Positions 46,301 to 53,472 of a stretch of 64,000 bases of DNA are shown in pieces. The translations under genes were made by a program, and so were the position numbers. Below the pieces are notes generated by a model, which saw only the letters and a program-made list of their open reading frames with translations, was not told the DNA's origin and did not search any database. The stretch is taken from the NCBI GenBank assembly GCA_001899305.1, contig MKWL01000021.1, forward strand, positions 238,227 through 302,226. The letters run 5' to 3'. Numbering within the stretch: position 1 is the first letter of the stretch; each line of letters starts with the position of its first letter. This stretch comes from Thiobacillus sp. 0-1251. GTDB taxonomy: Bacteria; Pseudomonadota; Gammaproteobacteria; Burkholderiales; Thiobacillaceae.

Positions 46301-46731
46301 TTCGAGAAACTCGCCTGGATCTGCCGCTCGACGTAATCCACCTCGTGGGGCGCGCCCGACGTCGCGGTCGAGGTGATCTGGTAAACCGTGACCGTATCGG
46401 CCCCGTCGGTGTAGGGGGCGGACTGGGTGCAGGTCACTTTCACGGTAAACGCGGCAAGCGTTCCGCCGAGCCCCGTCAGCGTGTAGGGCGAAGCCGGGCA
46501 TGGTGCTGGGCTCGGCTGGAGGTGTTGCGGATCGACCACCTGCCACGCCCCCCACTCGATGCCGGCGCGCGCCGCCAGATAGGCGCGCGTCCCCTGGACG
46601 TCGAGCGCGCTGCTGATGTGGCTGGTGCGCGACAGCGACACCATGTAGGTCGCCAGCGCGGCCAGTACGACCAGCAGGAAGATCGCGGTCGGCAGGACGA
46701 AACCGGACTCGGTGCGCGGCATCCGGTTCAT
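46297..46731 (-). CDS. mshP: Minor pseudopilin MshP-like
   Basis: 144 residues. The start M-N-R-M-P-R-T-E-S-G-F-V-L-P-T-A-I-F-L-L-V-V-L resembles PilX/GspK-like minor pilins, with possible cleavage after Gly10 before Phe. A single N-terminal hydrophobic helix is followed by a small globular part with two Cys (C-P-A-S-P, V-T-C-T-Q). Overlaps mshO and mshQ by ATGA. Confidence 0.82.
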   Translation of the reverse strand: MNRMPRTESGFVLPTAIFLLVVLAALATYMVSLSRTSHISSALDVQGTRAYLAARAGIEWGAWQVVDPQHLQPSPAPCPASPYTLTGLGGTLAAFTVKVTCTQSAPYTDGADTVTVYQITSTATSGAPHEVDYVERQIQASFSK

Positions 46732-47546
46732 GGCTGGTTGCTCACCTGCGTCGTGGCATACAGGCGCACGGTTTCGCCCGCCTGGCTCAGATCAAGCGTC
46801 ATGCTGACCAGCCCGCCGCGTTCAGTGGCGCCGGGCTGGTACGTGAAGCTGCATGCGCTGACGTTGGTCGCCAGGAGCGCGCTCGAGGCGGGCGCGGGCG
46901 GCGCGGGCGGCGTGGGCTTAGCCGCGGCGATGGCATACCCCCAGTAGCGTGTGAGCGTACCCAGCGCAGGATTCGCCGGGTTCGGCGCGCACACATAGGT
47001 CACCGGCCCGTCGACGACCTGGAAGCGGTTGCCGGGCGAGGCCAGCGGAAACTGCTTGGAAGTAATGGCGATATGAGTCACGTTACCGGGCGCACCCGCA
47101 TAGGCCGCGAGCGTGTTGCCCGCCCAGGCGTCGGCCCCGGTTATGCCGAGGTTGTATACGGCGATCAGGTCGCCGGCCTTCATATCGATACCGGGGCCGA
47201 GCACGTCGAAACCCGTGTCGGACACGGTGAAATCGAGGATGTCGCCGCCGCCCTGCGCGCGGTAGCGCCCGCCGCTGCGGGTGCCGAGAAACTCCAGATA
47301 CACCACGCCGGCCGCATCCGTGGTGACGCGCACGCTGTTGGGCAGCGCCAGCCGGATGTCGCGCCCCATGCGCCGCAGCGCGGTGTCGGCCGCGTCGGCG
47401 AGGCGTGCGCGGCGGTCCTGGGCCACGTAGCTCTCCAGCGGCGCGCGCAGGAACACTGCCACCATCGAACCGACGATGGCGGTGATCGCGATGACGATGA
47501 TCATCTCGATCAGGGTGAAACCGGCGTGGTCAGAGGTTGGGCGCAT
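46728..47546 (-). CDS. mshO: Minor pilin MshO-like (PilW/GspJ type)
   Basis: 272 residues. Classic prepilin signal G-F-T-L-I-E-M-I-I-V-I-A-I-T-A-I-V-G with cleavage after Gly9 and Glu at +5. The globular part is rich in beta structure (V-Y-L-E-F-L-G-T-R-S-G-G-R-Y), with a Pro/Ala linker (K-P-T-P-P-A-P-P-A-P) near 210 and two Cys in the C-terminal third. Probably part of the pilus-initiating tip complex. Overlaps mshD by 17 bases and mshP by ATGA. Confidence 0.88.
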   Translation of the reverse strand: MRPTSDHAGFTLIEMIIVIAITAIVGSMVAVFLRAPLESYVAQDRRARLADAADTALRRMGRDIRLALPNSVRVTTDAAGVVYLEFLGTRSGGRYRAQGGGDILDFTVSDTGFDVLGPGIDMKAGDLIAVYNLGITGADAWAGNTLAAYAGAPGNVTHIAITSKQFPLASPGNRFQVVDGPVTYVCAPNPANPALGTLTRYWGYAIAAAKPTPPAPPAPASSALLATNVSACSFTYQPGATERGGLVSMTLDLSQAGETVRLYATTQVSNQP

Positions 47547-48090
47547 AGCGTGTGCGGTAGCCGGACAAGGTGACGCTGTGGTTGCCAGGGCCGGTGACGG
47601 TCACGGTGACGAGCAGGGTTTCACCGGCGGGGATGCCGTTGAATGCGCCGGCTGGTTGTACCTGAACCGTGGCCGTGTAGCCATTCAGATCGGGAACCGC
47701 ATTGCCGCTGGGGTCGACGATGCCTGTCATAGCAAAGCCGTTGTAGTCGTTGACGTTGTCGAACGGCGTGAGGTTGGCATTGCGCGACTCACCTTGAGCT
47801 AACTCAGGCCCCATGCTTTCCGGAGTCGTGGCGCAATCCAAGGGGCCCACCAATGCATTTTGTGCCGTCTCCACATTGGCATCGTCGGGATCGCAATAGG
47901 TGTAGGGCTTGGCCAGCACTTCCTCGAGCAGCGAGTCGGCGATGGCGAGCGCCTGTTTCTGCACCACCGGATCGGCGCTGGTCCGCGCGTTCAGACTGAA
48001 GACCGACAGCACCCCGGTCACCGCAATGCCCACCACCACGATGAACACCAGCAACTCGATCAGGCTGAGGCCGCGTTCGTCAGTGGACAT
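47530..48090 (-). CDS. mshD: Minor pilin MshD-like (PilV/GspI type)
   Basis: 186 residues from ATG 48090; the upstream ATG at 48117 overlaps mshC further and is less likely. Prepilin signal E-R-G-L-S-L-I-E-L-L-V-F-I-V-V-V-G-I-A (cleavage after Gly7, Glu at +5). The globular part holds Cys40s-80s pairs (T-Y-C-D, L-D-C-A-T). Same strand and overlapping its neighbours, so one translation-coupled minor pilin set C-D-O-P. Confidence 0.86.
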   Translation of the reverse strand: MSTDERGLSLIELLVFIVVVGIAVTGVLSVFSLNARTSADPVVQKQALAIADSLLEEVLAKPYTYCDPDDANVETAQNALVGPLDCATTPESMGPELAQGESRNANLTPFDNVNDYNGFAMTGIVDPSGNAVPDLNGYTATVQVQPAGAFNGIPAGETLLVTVTVTGPGNHSVTLSGYRTRYAPNL

Positions 48091-48547
48091 AGCCGGTCTC
48101 CTGCTCGACGAACACATGATGCGTCCCGCTGCCGTTGACGTGGATGTCGAGCCGGGCAGCGAGATTCACGGGGCGCCCGCCGGCATCGAAGTGGAGCGTT
48201 GTAGTCGGCGTGATTGCCACGCCGCTTGGCGCGTTGACGGTGTAGGGCTTTTCGCTGCCAGGCCCGGGCGCCTGGCTGGCAACCGGGCACGGCATGGTGG
48301 CAAGATAGCAGAGGGTGGCATCGTTTGCCGTCAGTTGCACGTAGACATCGGCGTGCTGGGCGACGGCCAGCTTCTGCGCGAAGCGCACGGTGGAAGCCAG
48401 CTGGTCAGCGTAGCCGCGGGTGTCGAAGCCGCTGCGGCCCATCATGCGCGGCGCGGCCACCGCCGCGAGAATGCCGGCGATGACGATCACCAGGATCAGT
48501 TCCACCATGGTAAAACCGCGGCTTGAGCCGCGGTTCAAATGAAGCAT
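48080..48547 (-). CDS. mshC: Minor pilin MshC-like (GspH/FimT type)
   Basis: 155 residues from ATG 48547. The prepilin leader reads N-R-G-S-S-R-G, then F-T-M-V-E-L-I-L-V-I-V-I-A-G. The ribosome site is poor and an ATG at 48586 inside mshA is an alternative. Codons 5-11 are part of a strong hairpin (48514-48535), so translation of mshC may depend on read-through. The globular domain resembles GspH/FimT (L-A-S-T-V-R-F-A-Q-K-L-A-V-A-Q), with one Cys pair. Confidence 0.85.
   Translation of the reverse strand: MLHLNRGSSRGFTMVELILVIVIAGILAAVAAPRMMGRSGFDTRGYADQLASTVRFAQKLAVAQHADVYVQLTANDATLCYLATMPCPVASQAPGPGSEKPYTVNAPSGVAITPTTTLHFDAGGRPVNLAARLDIHVNGSGTHHVFVEQETGYVH
48514..48535 (-). terminator. Terminator-like hairpin after the pilin gene, inside mshC leader codons
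   Basis: A perfect 10-base inverted repeat AACCGCGGCT/AGCCGCGGTT separated by 2 bases, followed on the minus strand by TT then A (four T in all: GGTTTTACC). It begins 25 bases after the mshA stop codon and lies within the coding sequence of mshC (codons 5-11). Predicted to end most transcripts after the major pilin gene. Confidence 0.6.
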
Positions 48548-48560
48548 GATCAATGGCGAA

Positions 48561-49127
48561 TCAACAGCCAGTTGTGGTAATTGCACTGATTACCGGTGCG
48601 CCGTTGGCAGCCGCCGGATTGTATTGGAAGCGGCAGTTGGCCGGGTTGCTGCCACCGAGCACCTGAATCCGGATGTTCGCGCCCGATGCCACCTGCGCAT
48701 AACCATCAGCTGTAAGCGCAGCGTCCAAAGCCGCCGAGGTGTTGGCGAAGGTGGAGGTGAGTCCCGCCGCATTCACAATTCCGTCCCACGTGGCCGCAGG
48801 GTACGCGTTAACGATCGCGACACGCCCCGATTCAGTACACAGGTTGGTCGTGTTGTCAGCGCGGTTGGGGGCTGGCCCCAAGTTCACTGGGCAATTGGCT
48901 GTATCAGCCACGCCGCCGCGCACCAGAGCCGCGCCATGAATCATTCCCGACGCCGCCAACACCGCGCCCCGCGCCGCATTCAGCTTGGCAATCCGGGCAT
49001 CGCGCTGGATGTTGGTGAAGCGCGGCAGCGCCACCGCGGCGAGGATGCCGAGGATGACGATGACGACGATGAGTTCGATCATGGTGAAGCCGCGCTGCCT
49101 GGTTTTCATGTCCTTCAGGGTGTGCAT
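48561..49127 (-). CDS. mshA: Major MSHA-type pilin
   Basis: 188 residues from ATG 49127 (AGGAG seven bases upstream); M-K-T-R-Q-R at 49109 is the alternative start. Class-type IVa prepilin: R-Q-R-G then F-T-M-I-E-L-I-V-V-I-V-I-L-G-I-L-A-A-V-A-L-P-R-F would exceed a simple hydrophobic stretch, with cleavage after Gly12 or so and Glu at +5. Four Cys: two near residue 95-115 and a C-terminal pair (N-C-R-F-Q-Y ... T-T-G-C) that forms the disulfide loop. The hairpin behind and the separate leader in front suit high expression. Confidence 0.93.
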   Translation of the reverse strand: MHTLKDMKTRQRGFTMIELIVVIVILGILAAVALPRFTNIQRDARIAKLNAARGAVLAASGMIHGAALVRGGVADTANCPVNLGPAPNRADNTTNLCTESGRVAIVNAYPAATWDGIVNAAGLTSTFANTSAALDAALTADGYAQVASGANIRIQVLGGSNPANCRFQYNPAAANGAPVISAITTTGC

Positions 49128-49168
49128 AGTGTTCTCCTGCTTATTCGAATAGGTTGGTCTCATGCGCC

Positions 49169-49185
49169 GGCCGCCTGCGGCAGCC
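49169..49185 (-). promoter_or_regulatory. Stem-loop in the mshG-mshA gap
   Basis: In the 122-base gap upstream of the pilin gene the minus strand can form GGCTGCC-GCA-GGCGGCC (7 bp, one G-U type pair). No T-run follows. It may be a processing or stabilising element for the pilin mRNA. I could not identify a convincing sigma-70 or sigma-54 promoter in the gap. Confidence 0.35.
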
Positions 49186-49249
49186 ACAGGACCTATTTCG
49201 GCGCACTCGGCCGAGACTTGAACAAAAACATGAAATTACGATCAGGACG

Positions 49250-50476
49250 TCACTTGATGGCGACGCTGGCGAGGTCCCACATCGGCAGGAACACGCCGAG
49301 TGCCAGCACCAGCACGACGCCGCCCAGGGCGACGATGATCAGCGGTTCGATACGGGCGGCCAGGGTCTTGATTTCATAGTCCACCTCGCGTTCGTACATC
49401 CCGGAGACTTCCTGCATGAGCTCATCGATGCTGCCGGTTTCCTCGCCGACGGCGATCATCTGCAGCACCACCGGGTTGAACACGGCTGCGTTCTGCGCGG
49501 TGCGCAGGACCGATTCGCCGCGCTCGATGCCGTTGCGCATCTGCTCGACGCGCGAGGCGATCCAGGCGTTGTCGGTGACTTCGGCCACCACCGAGAGCGC
49601 CTGCGCCGCGGGAATGCCGCTTTTCAGCGACAGCGCCAGCGTGCGCGCGAAACGGGCCAGCGTGCTGCGCAGCATGATCGACCCGGTGAGCGGCAGCCTG
49701 AGCTTGAAGCGGTCCCATAGCAGGCGCCCGCCGGGGGTGACGCGCCACATGCGGAATCCCATGATGGCCAGCACCAGCCCGGCCAGCATGAGCCAGCCAT
49801 AGGCGATGGTCAGGCGCGAGGTTTCGATGAGAATGCGCGTCATCAGCGGCAACTCCGCCCCGAGGCCGGCGTAGACCTTGGCAAAAGCCGGGATGACGAA
49901 GACGTTGATGACGGCGATCGCGACCACCATGGCGATGAGCACGAAGATCGGGTAACGCAGCGCTTCGCGGATGCGGGCGCGGGTCTCGCGTTCGAATTCG
50001 AGGTGCTCGAACATGCGCAGGAAGATTTCGTCCAGGCGTCCGGTCGCCTCCCCTACCCGCACCATCGCAATGTAAAACGGCGAAAAGACCGCGGGATGCT
50101 GGCGCATCGCCGTCGACAGGTCGCGTCCCGCTTCGAGCGATTCCTTCAGCGACGTGATCACCCGGGCAAAGGCCGCATTGGTGGTCGACTCGAGGAGGCC
50201 CGATAGCGACCGCAGGATCGGAACGCCGGCGCGCATCAGGGTGTAGAGCTGGCGCGAAAACAGCTGCACGTCGATGGGCTGGACGGCAGGCTCGAAGAGA
50301 CTGAGGCTTTTCGGCTTCGCCCCGCGCCGCTCGGATTGCCCGGTTTCCTGGATGGTGACGGGCGAAATGCCGTTTTTCAGCAGGTTGCTGGCGCATGCGG
50401 CAGCATTGTCCGCCTCAAGAATACCCTGGGCCTTCTCGCCGCTTCGGGTGCGGCCGGTATAGGCAAAGCGCAGCAT
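49250..50476 (-). CDS. mshG: MSHA inner-membrane platform protein
   Basis: 408 residues of the PilC/GspF family. Two repeated GspF domains with three membrane helices in total: near residues 170-195, 220-245 and 375-400. Typical motifs are F-S-R-Q-L-Y-T-L-M-R-A-G-V-P-I near 75-89 and I-A-V-G-E-E-T-G-S-I-D-E-L near 340-352. It passes the rotary motion of the MshE ATPase to pilin subunits. Its ATG shares one base with the mshE stop (TGATG). Confidence 0.93.
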   Translation of the reverse strand: MLRFAYTGRTRSGEKAQGILEADNAAACASNLLKNGISPVTIQETGQSERRGAKPKSLSLFEPAVQPIDVQLFSRQLYTLMRAGVPILRSLSGLLESTTNAAFARVITSLKESLEAGRDLSTAMRQHPAVFSPFYIAMVRVGEATGRLDEIFLRMFEHLEFERETRARIREALRYPIFVLIAMVVAIAVINVFVIPAFAKVYAGLGAELPLMTRILIETSRLTIAYGWLMLAGLVLAIMGFRMWRVTPGGRLLWDRFKLRLPLTGSIMLRSTLARFARTLALSLKSGIPAAQALSVVAEVTDNAWIASRVEQMRNGIERGESVLRTAQNAAVFNPVVLQMIAVGEETGSIDELMQEVSGMYEREVDYEIKTLAARIEPLIIVALGGVVLVLALGVFLPMWDLASVAIK

Positions 50477-52218
50477 CAGCTTGTCTCGTCCTGGGCGCTG
50501 GCGCGCATCGCCTCGGCCAGCGAGGTCACGCCGGCCCGTGCCAACGCGATGGCCTGGTCGCGCAGGGTATGGCCGGCCATGGACGCGCGTGCGGCGGCCA
50601 CGAATTCGGCCGGATTCTTGCGCGCCAGGCTTTCCGCCAGCGCGGTATTGATTTCAAGCAACTCATGGACGGCACGGCGTCCGGAATAACCGGTGCCATG
50701 GCAGCGGTCGCAGCCCGTGCCCGCGACATAGCCGTCGTCGGCCTGGTCGGCTTGGGCCCGCCCGAGCCAGACCCGCTCCTGCGGCGTCGGCACATGCGGG
50801 GCCTTGCAATGGCCGCACACCTTGCGCAGGAGGCGCTGCGCCAGCACGCCCTGTACCGACGTCGCCACCATGAACGCGGGAACGCCCATGTCGAGCAGGC
50901 GAACCGGGGTGGAGGCCGCATCATTGGTGTGCAGGGTGGACAGCACCAGATGGCCCGTCATGGCCGCCCGGAGCGCGACCTGCGCGGTTTCGGCATCGCG
51001 CATCTCGCCGACCAGGATCACGTCCGGATCCTGGCGCAGGATGGCGCGCAGCACCCGGGCAAAGCTGAGGTCGATCTTGTCGTTCGCCTGCACCTGATTG
51101 ATGCCGGCAAGCCGGTATTCCACCGGGTCTTCGACCGTGATGATCTTGGTGCCGGGGTCGTTGAGTTCGCCGAGCGCGGCATAGAGCGTGGTGGTCTTGC
51201 CGCTGCCGGTGGGACCGGTCACCAGCACCAGGCCGTTGGGACGATGCAGGATGGCGCGAAAGCGTTCCTGCATGTCGGGCGGCATGCCGAGGCTGTCGAC
51301 GGCAAGCAGGTTGTCGCCCTGGCTCAACAGCCGCATCACCACGGACTCGCCGTATTGCGTGGGCATGGTGGACAGGCGCACGTCGACGGTGCGGCCACGC
51401 ACCTTGACCGCAAAGCGGCCGTCCTGCGGCAGGCGTTTTTCCGAAATATCCAGCCCGGAAACGATCTTCAGGCGCAAGGCCAGCGCCGGCGCGATCTTGA
51501 GATCGGCCTGGGTCTGCGGATGCAGCACGCCGTCGATGCGGAAACGGATGGCCAGCTGTTTTTCCTGTGGTTCGATGTGCAGGTCGGATGCGTTCACCTG
51601 CAGCGCATCCTCGAACAGGGTCTGCAGCAGACGCACCACCGGCGCATCGGCCTGCCCTTCGCCCAGCGCTTCCAGGCCGATGATGCTGGCCTCGCTCTCG
51701 CCCATGTCGCGCGCGAGCTCCTCGGTCAGGCCGTGGATGTCGTCGGTTCGCCGGTAGATGCGGTCGATGGCCGCCAGCAGGTCGCCTTCCGCCACCACGG
51801 CAAGCTGGATGTCTTGCGGGATCAGCCGGGCGATTTCATCGTAAGCGGCCAGATCGGTCGGGTCGGCCATGCCGACGAAAATACTGCTGTCCCGCCGCGC
51901 CAGCGGCATGGCCCGGAAACGCCTCGCCTGCGTTTCCGGCAGCAGCTGCAGGATGGAGGCATCCGAATTGAATTTTCTGAGATCGATGAAGGGAAGATTC
52001 AATTGCCGCGCCAGCGCCTGGGCAATGTCGTTTTCGCCTGCCAGCCCGCTTTCGACGATGATGCGGCCCAGGCGGCGCCCGCTTTTCTTCTGCGCCGCCA
52101 GTGCGATATCCAGGTCGGCGCTGGAAATGACCTTCTGCTCGACGAGCAGGTCGCCCAGGCGGATTTTCTGGCGTCCGGCCTGGGGGGAAGCGGGTTGGGT
52201 GGCTGACTCGGTCTGCAT
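50476..52218 (-). CDS. mshE: MSHA pilus extension ATPase with c-di-GMP-type N-domain
   Basis: 580 residues. Two MshEN motifs at the N-terminus: R20 to Q43 (R-L-G-D-L-L-V-E-Q-K, with Lys where Gly is usual) and R49 to Q72 (R-L-G-R-I-I-V-E-S-G-L). In Vibrio MshE this region binds c-di-GMP. The GspE ATPase core has Walker A G-P-T-G-S-G-K-T-T-T near 331-340, the Asp boxes and Walker B. A four-Cys zinc site lies near 460-510 (C-G-H-C and C-D-R-C). Powers pilus assembly. First gene of the pilus cluster, with a 115-base gap upstream. Confidence 0.95.
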   Translation of the reverse strand: MQTESATQPASPQAGRQKIRLGDLLVEQKVISSADLDIALAAQKKSGRRLGRIIVESGLAGENDIAQALARQLNLPFIDLRKFNSDASILQLLPETQARRFRAMPLARRDSSIFVGMADPTDLAAYDEIARLIPQDIQLAVVAEGDLLAAIDRIYRRTDDIHGLTEELARDMGESEASIIGLEALGEGQADAPVVRLLQTLFEDALQVNASDLHIEPQEKQLAIRFRIDGVLHPQTQADLKIAPALALRLKIVSGLDISEKRLPQDGRFAVKVRGRTVDVRLSTMPTQYGESVVMRLLSQGDNLLAVDSLGMPPDMQERFRAILHRPNGLVLVTGPTGSGKTTTLYAALGELNDPGTKIITVEDPVEYRLAGINQVQANDKIDLSFARVLRAILRQDPDVILVGEMRDAETAQVALRAAMTGHLVLSTLHTNDAASTPVRLLDMGVPAFMVATSVQGVLAQRLLRKVCGHCKAPHVPTPQERVWLGRAQADQADDGYVAGTGCDRCHGTGYSGRRAVHELLEINTALAESLARKNPAEFVAAARASMAGHTLRDQAIALARAGVTSLAEAMRASAQDETS

Positions 52219-52333
52219 TTTTTCTCGGATGGGTGCGCAAGTATGAGCACATATCGGCCCGGACAGGCTTCGCCTTAAGCCATAGGCCGACCGCCGCCCC
52301 GCTCAAGACCGGGCGCCAGGCGAAGCCGCGCGT

Positions 52334-52618
52334 TCACTTGGCCTGCTGTTCGATGAACTCGCCCGCCTGGTTGCCGGGGCGCAGCCTGCCCTGATAGATG
52401 AAGCCCGTGCCATAACGGCGGTGGCCATCGGGCGCTGTAATGAGTTCGTTCTCGCTCCAGATCCATACATGACCGTCGCGGGTATCGAGAATGAGCGCCC
52501 GCCCACCACCCTTGCCGCCCTCTGCCCCGGCCAGCGGCAACGCCTGGTAGCGTCCGTCCTCCGCCTGTGCCCCGTTCGCGAAAATCAGCAGCCCTGCCAG
52601 TATCCATCCTGTCCGCAT
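52334..52618 (-). CDS. Small secreted protein, unknown
   Basis: 94 residues from ATG 52618, which has GGGGGAG upstream; ATG 52633 would overlap the hslO stop. Signal peptide residues 1-20 (W-I-L-A-G-L-L-I-F-A-N-G-A-Q-A). The mature part has a short beta-like section, L-I-L-D-T-R-D-G-H-V-W-I-W-S-E-N-E, then Y-G-T-G-F-I-Y-Q-G-R-L-R-P-G. The D-G-H-V-W-I-W unit resembles one blade strand of repeat proteins. No function is recognised. Lies between hslO and mshE on the same strand. Confidence 0.65.
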   Translation of the reverse strand: MRTGWILAGLLIFANGAQAEDGRYQALPLAGAEGGKGGGRALILDTRDGHVWIWSENELITAPDGHRRYGTGFIYQGRLRPGNQAGEFIEQQAK

Positions 52619-52629
52619 CGCTCCCCCTT

Positions 52630-53472
52630 TCATTCGAACAAGGCCGCCACCGCGGCCGCATCCAGCACGTACTCGTGGTTGCAGATGTCGTCGTGCACCC
52701 GTATTTCGCCCTGCTCGGCAAGGATGTCTTCGCATTCTGCGCGCCCGACACTGCGCAACATGGAATAGATCTTGTCCGGATCATACGGGCAGTGATAACT
52801 GACCGGGCGCGGATCGTACACGCGCACGTCCTCTTCCGGAAACAGGCGCTCGATCAGCTTGATCGCGCCGAGGCCGAGCAATTCGTCCGCCCGCACCGTG
52901 TCGGCCAGGATCTGCACCCGATTCCAGCCATCGGCGTCGCGCATGGCTGCGCCCGGCAAGGCCTGCAAAAACAGGCCCGCCGCGGTCTCGTGATTGGCCG
53001 CCAGCCACAACCGGGTCGGCGCCTGCTCGGACTGCGCGAGGTAATGCTCGAATACGGCGGCGAGCGTATCGCCCTGCAAGGGGACATGGCTCTGGTAGGG
53101 CTGGCGCATGTCGGCGGTATCGAGGGTCAGGGTCAGCGCACCGTCGCCCAGCAGGGCCGGCAAACTGCCCGCGGACAGGTGCGATGGCGTGCGCGCCATG
53201 CCGCGCAGGCGCAACTGCTCGTCGCAGTCCATCACCAGTAGCGACACCTCGCCGTCGCCGCGCAGCTGGAAAGTCAGTCGCCCCGCCTGCTTGAGGTTGG
53301 CGGCGATCAGCGTGGTCACCCCCGCCAACTGGCCCAGCAATTCGAGGGCAGGCTCTGGGTAATCGCGCCCCGCCGCCATCTCGCGCCAGGCGCCGCCCAG
53401 CTGTACCCAGGCGCCCCGGATGTCGAGCTGCTCAAACAGGAAGCTGCGGACGCGGTCGGGTGGCCCGCTCAA
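52630..53472 (-). CDS. hslO: Hsp33-family chaperone with a reduced zinc-cysteine set
   Basis: 280 residues from a TTG start at 53472 that overlaps the upstream stop (TTGA); R-S-F-L-F-E-Q-L-D-I-R-G-A-W-V-Q-L follows at once, as in Hsp33 N-termini. Hsp33 is a redox-switched holdase whose C-terminal C-x-C and C-x-x-C bind zinc. Here the corresponding sites read H-C-P-Y (Cys228, Tyr230) and D-D-I-C (Asp261, Cys264), so only two of four ligands remain; an extra Cys247 is present. The chaperone body looks intact. Redox activation is therefore doubtful or different. Confidence 0.88.
   Translation of the reverse strand: MSGPPDRVRSFLFEQLDIRGAWVQLGGAWREMAAGRDYPEPALELLGQLAGVTTLIAANLKQAGRLTFQLRGDGEVSLLVMDCDEQLRLRGMARTPSHLSAGSLPALLGDGALTLTLDTADMRQPYQSHVPLQGDTLAAVFEHYLAQSEQAPTRLWLAANHETAAGLFLQALPGAAMRDADGWNRVQILADTVRADELLGLGAIKLIERLFPEEDVRVYDPRPVSYHCPYDPDKIYSMLRSVGRAECEDILAEQGEIRVHDDICNHEYVLDAAAVAALFE

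Noticed and set aside
52219-52333. GGCTT/AAGCC hairpin in the gap before mshE as a terminator
   Set aside because: Short stem with no T-run; I could not settle a promoter for mshE in this gap either.
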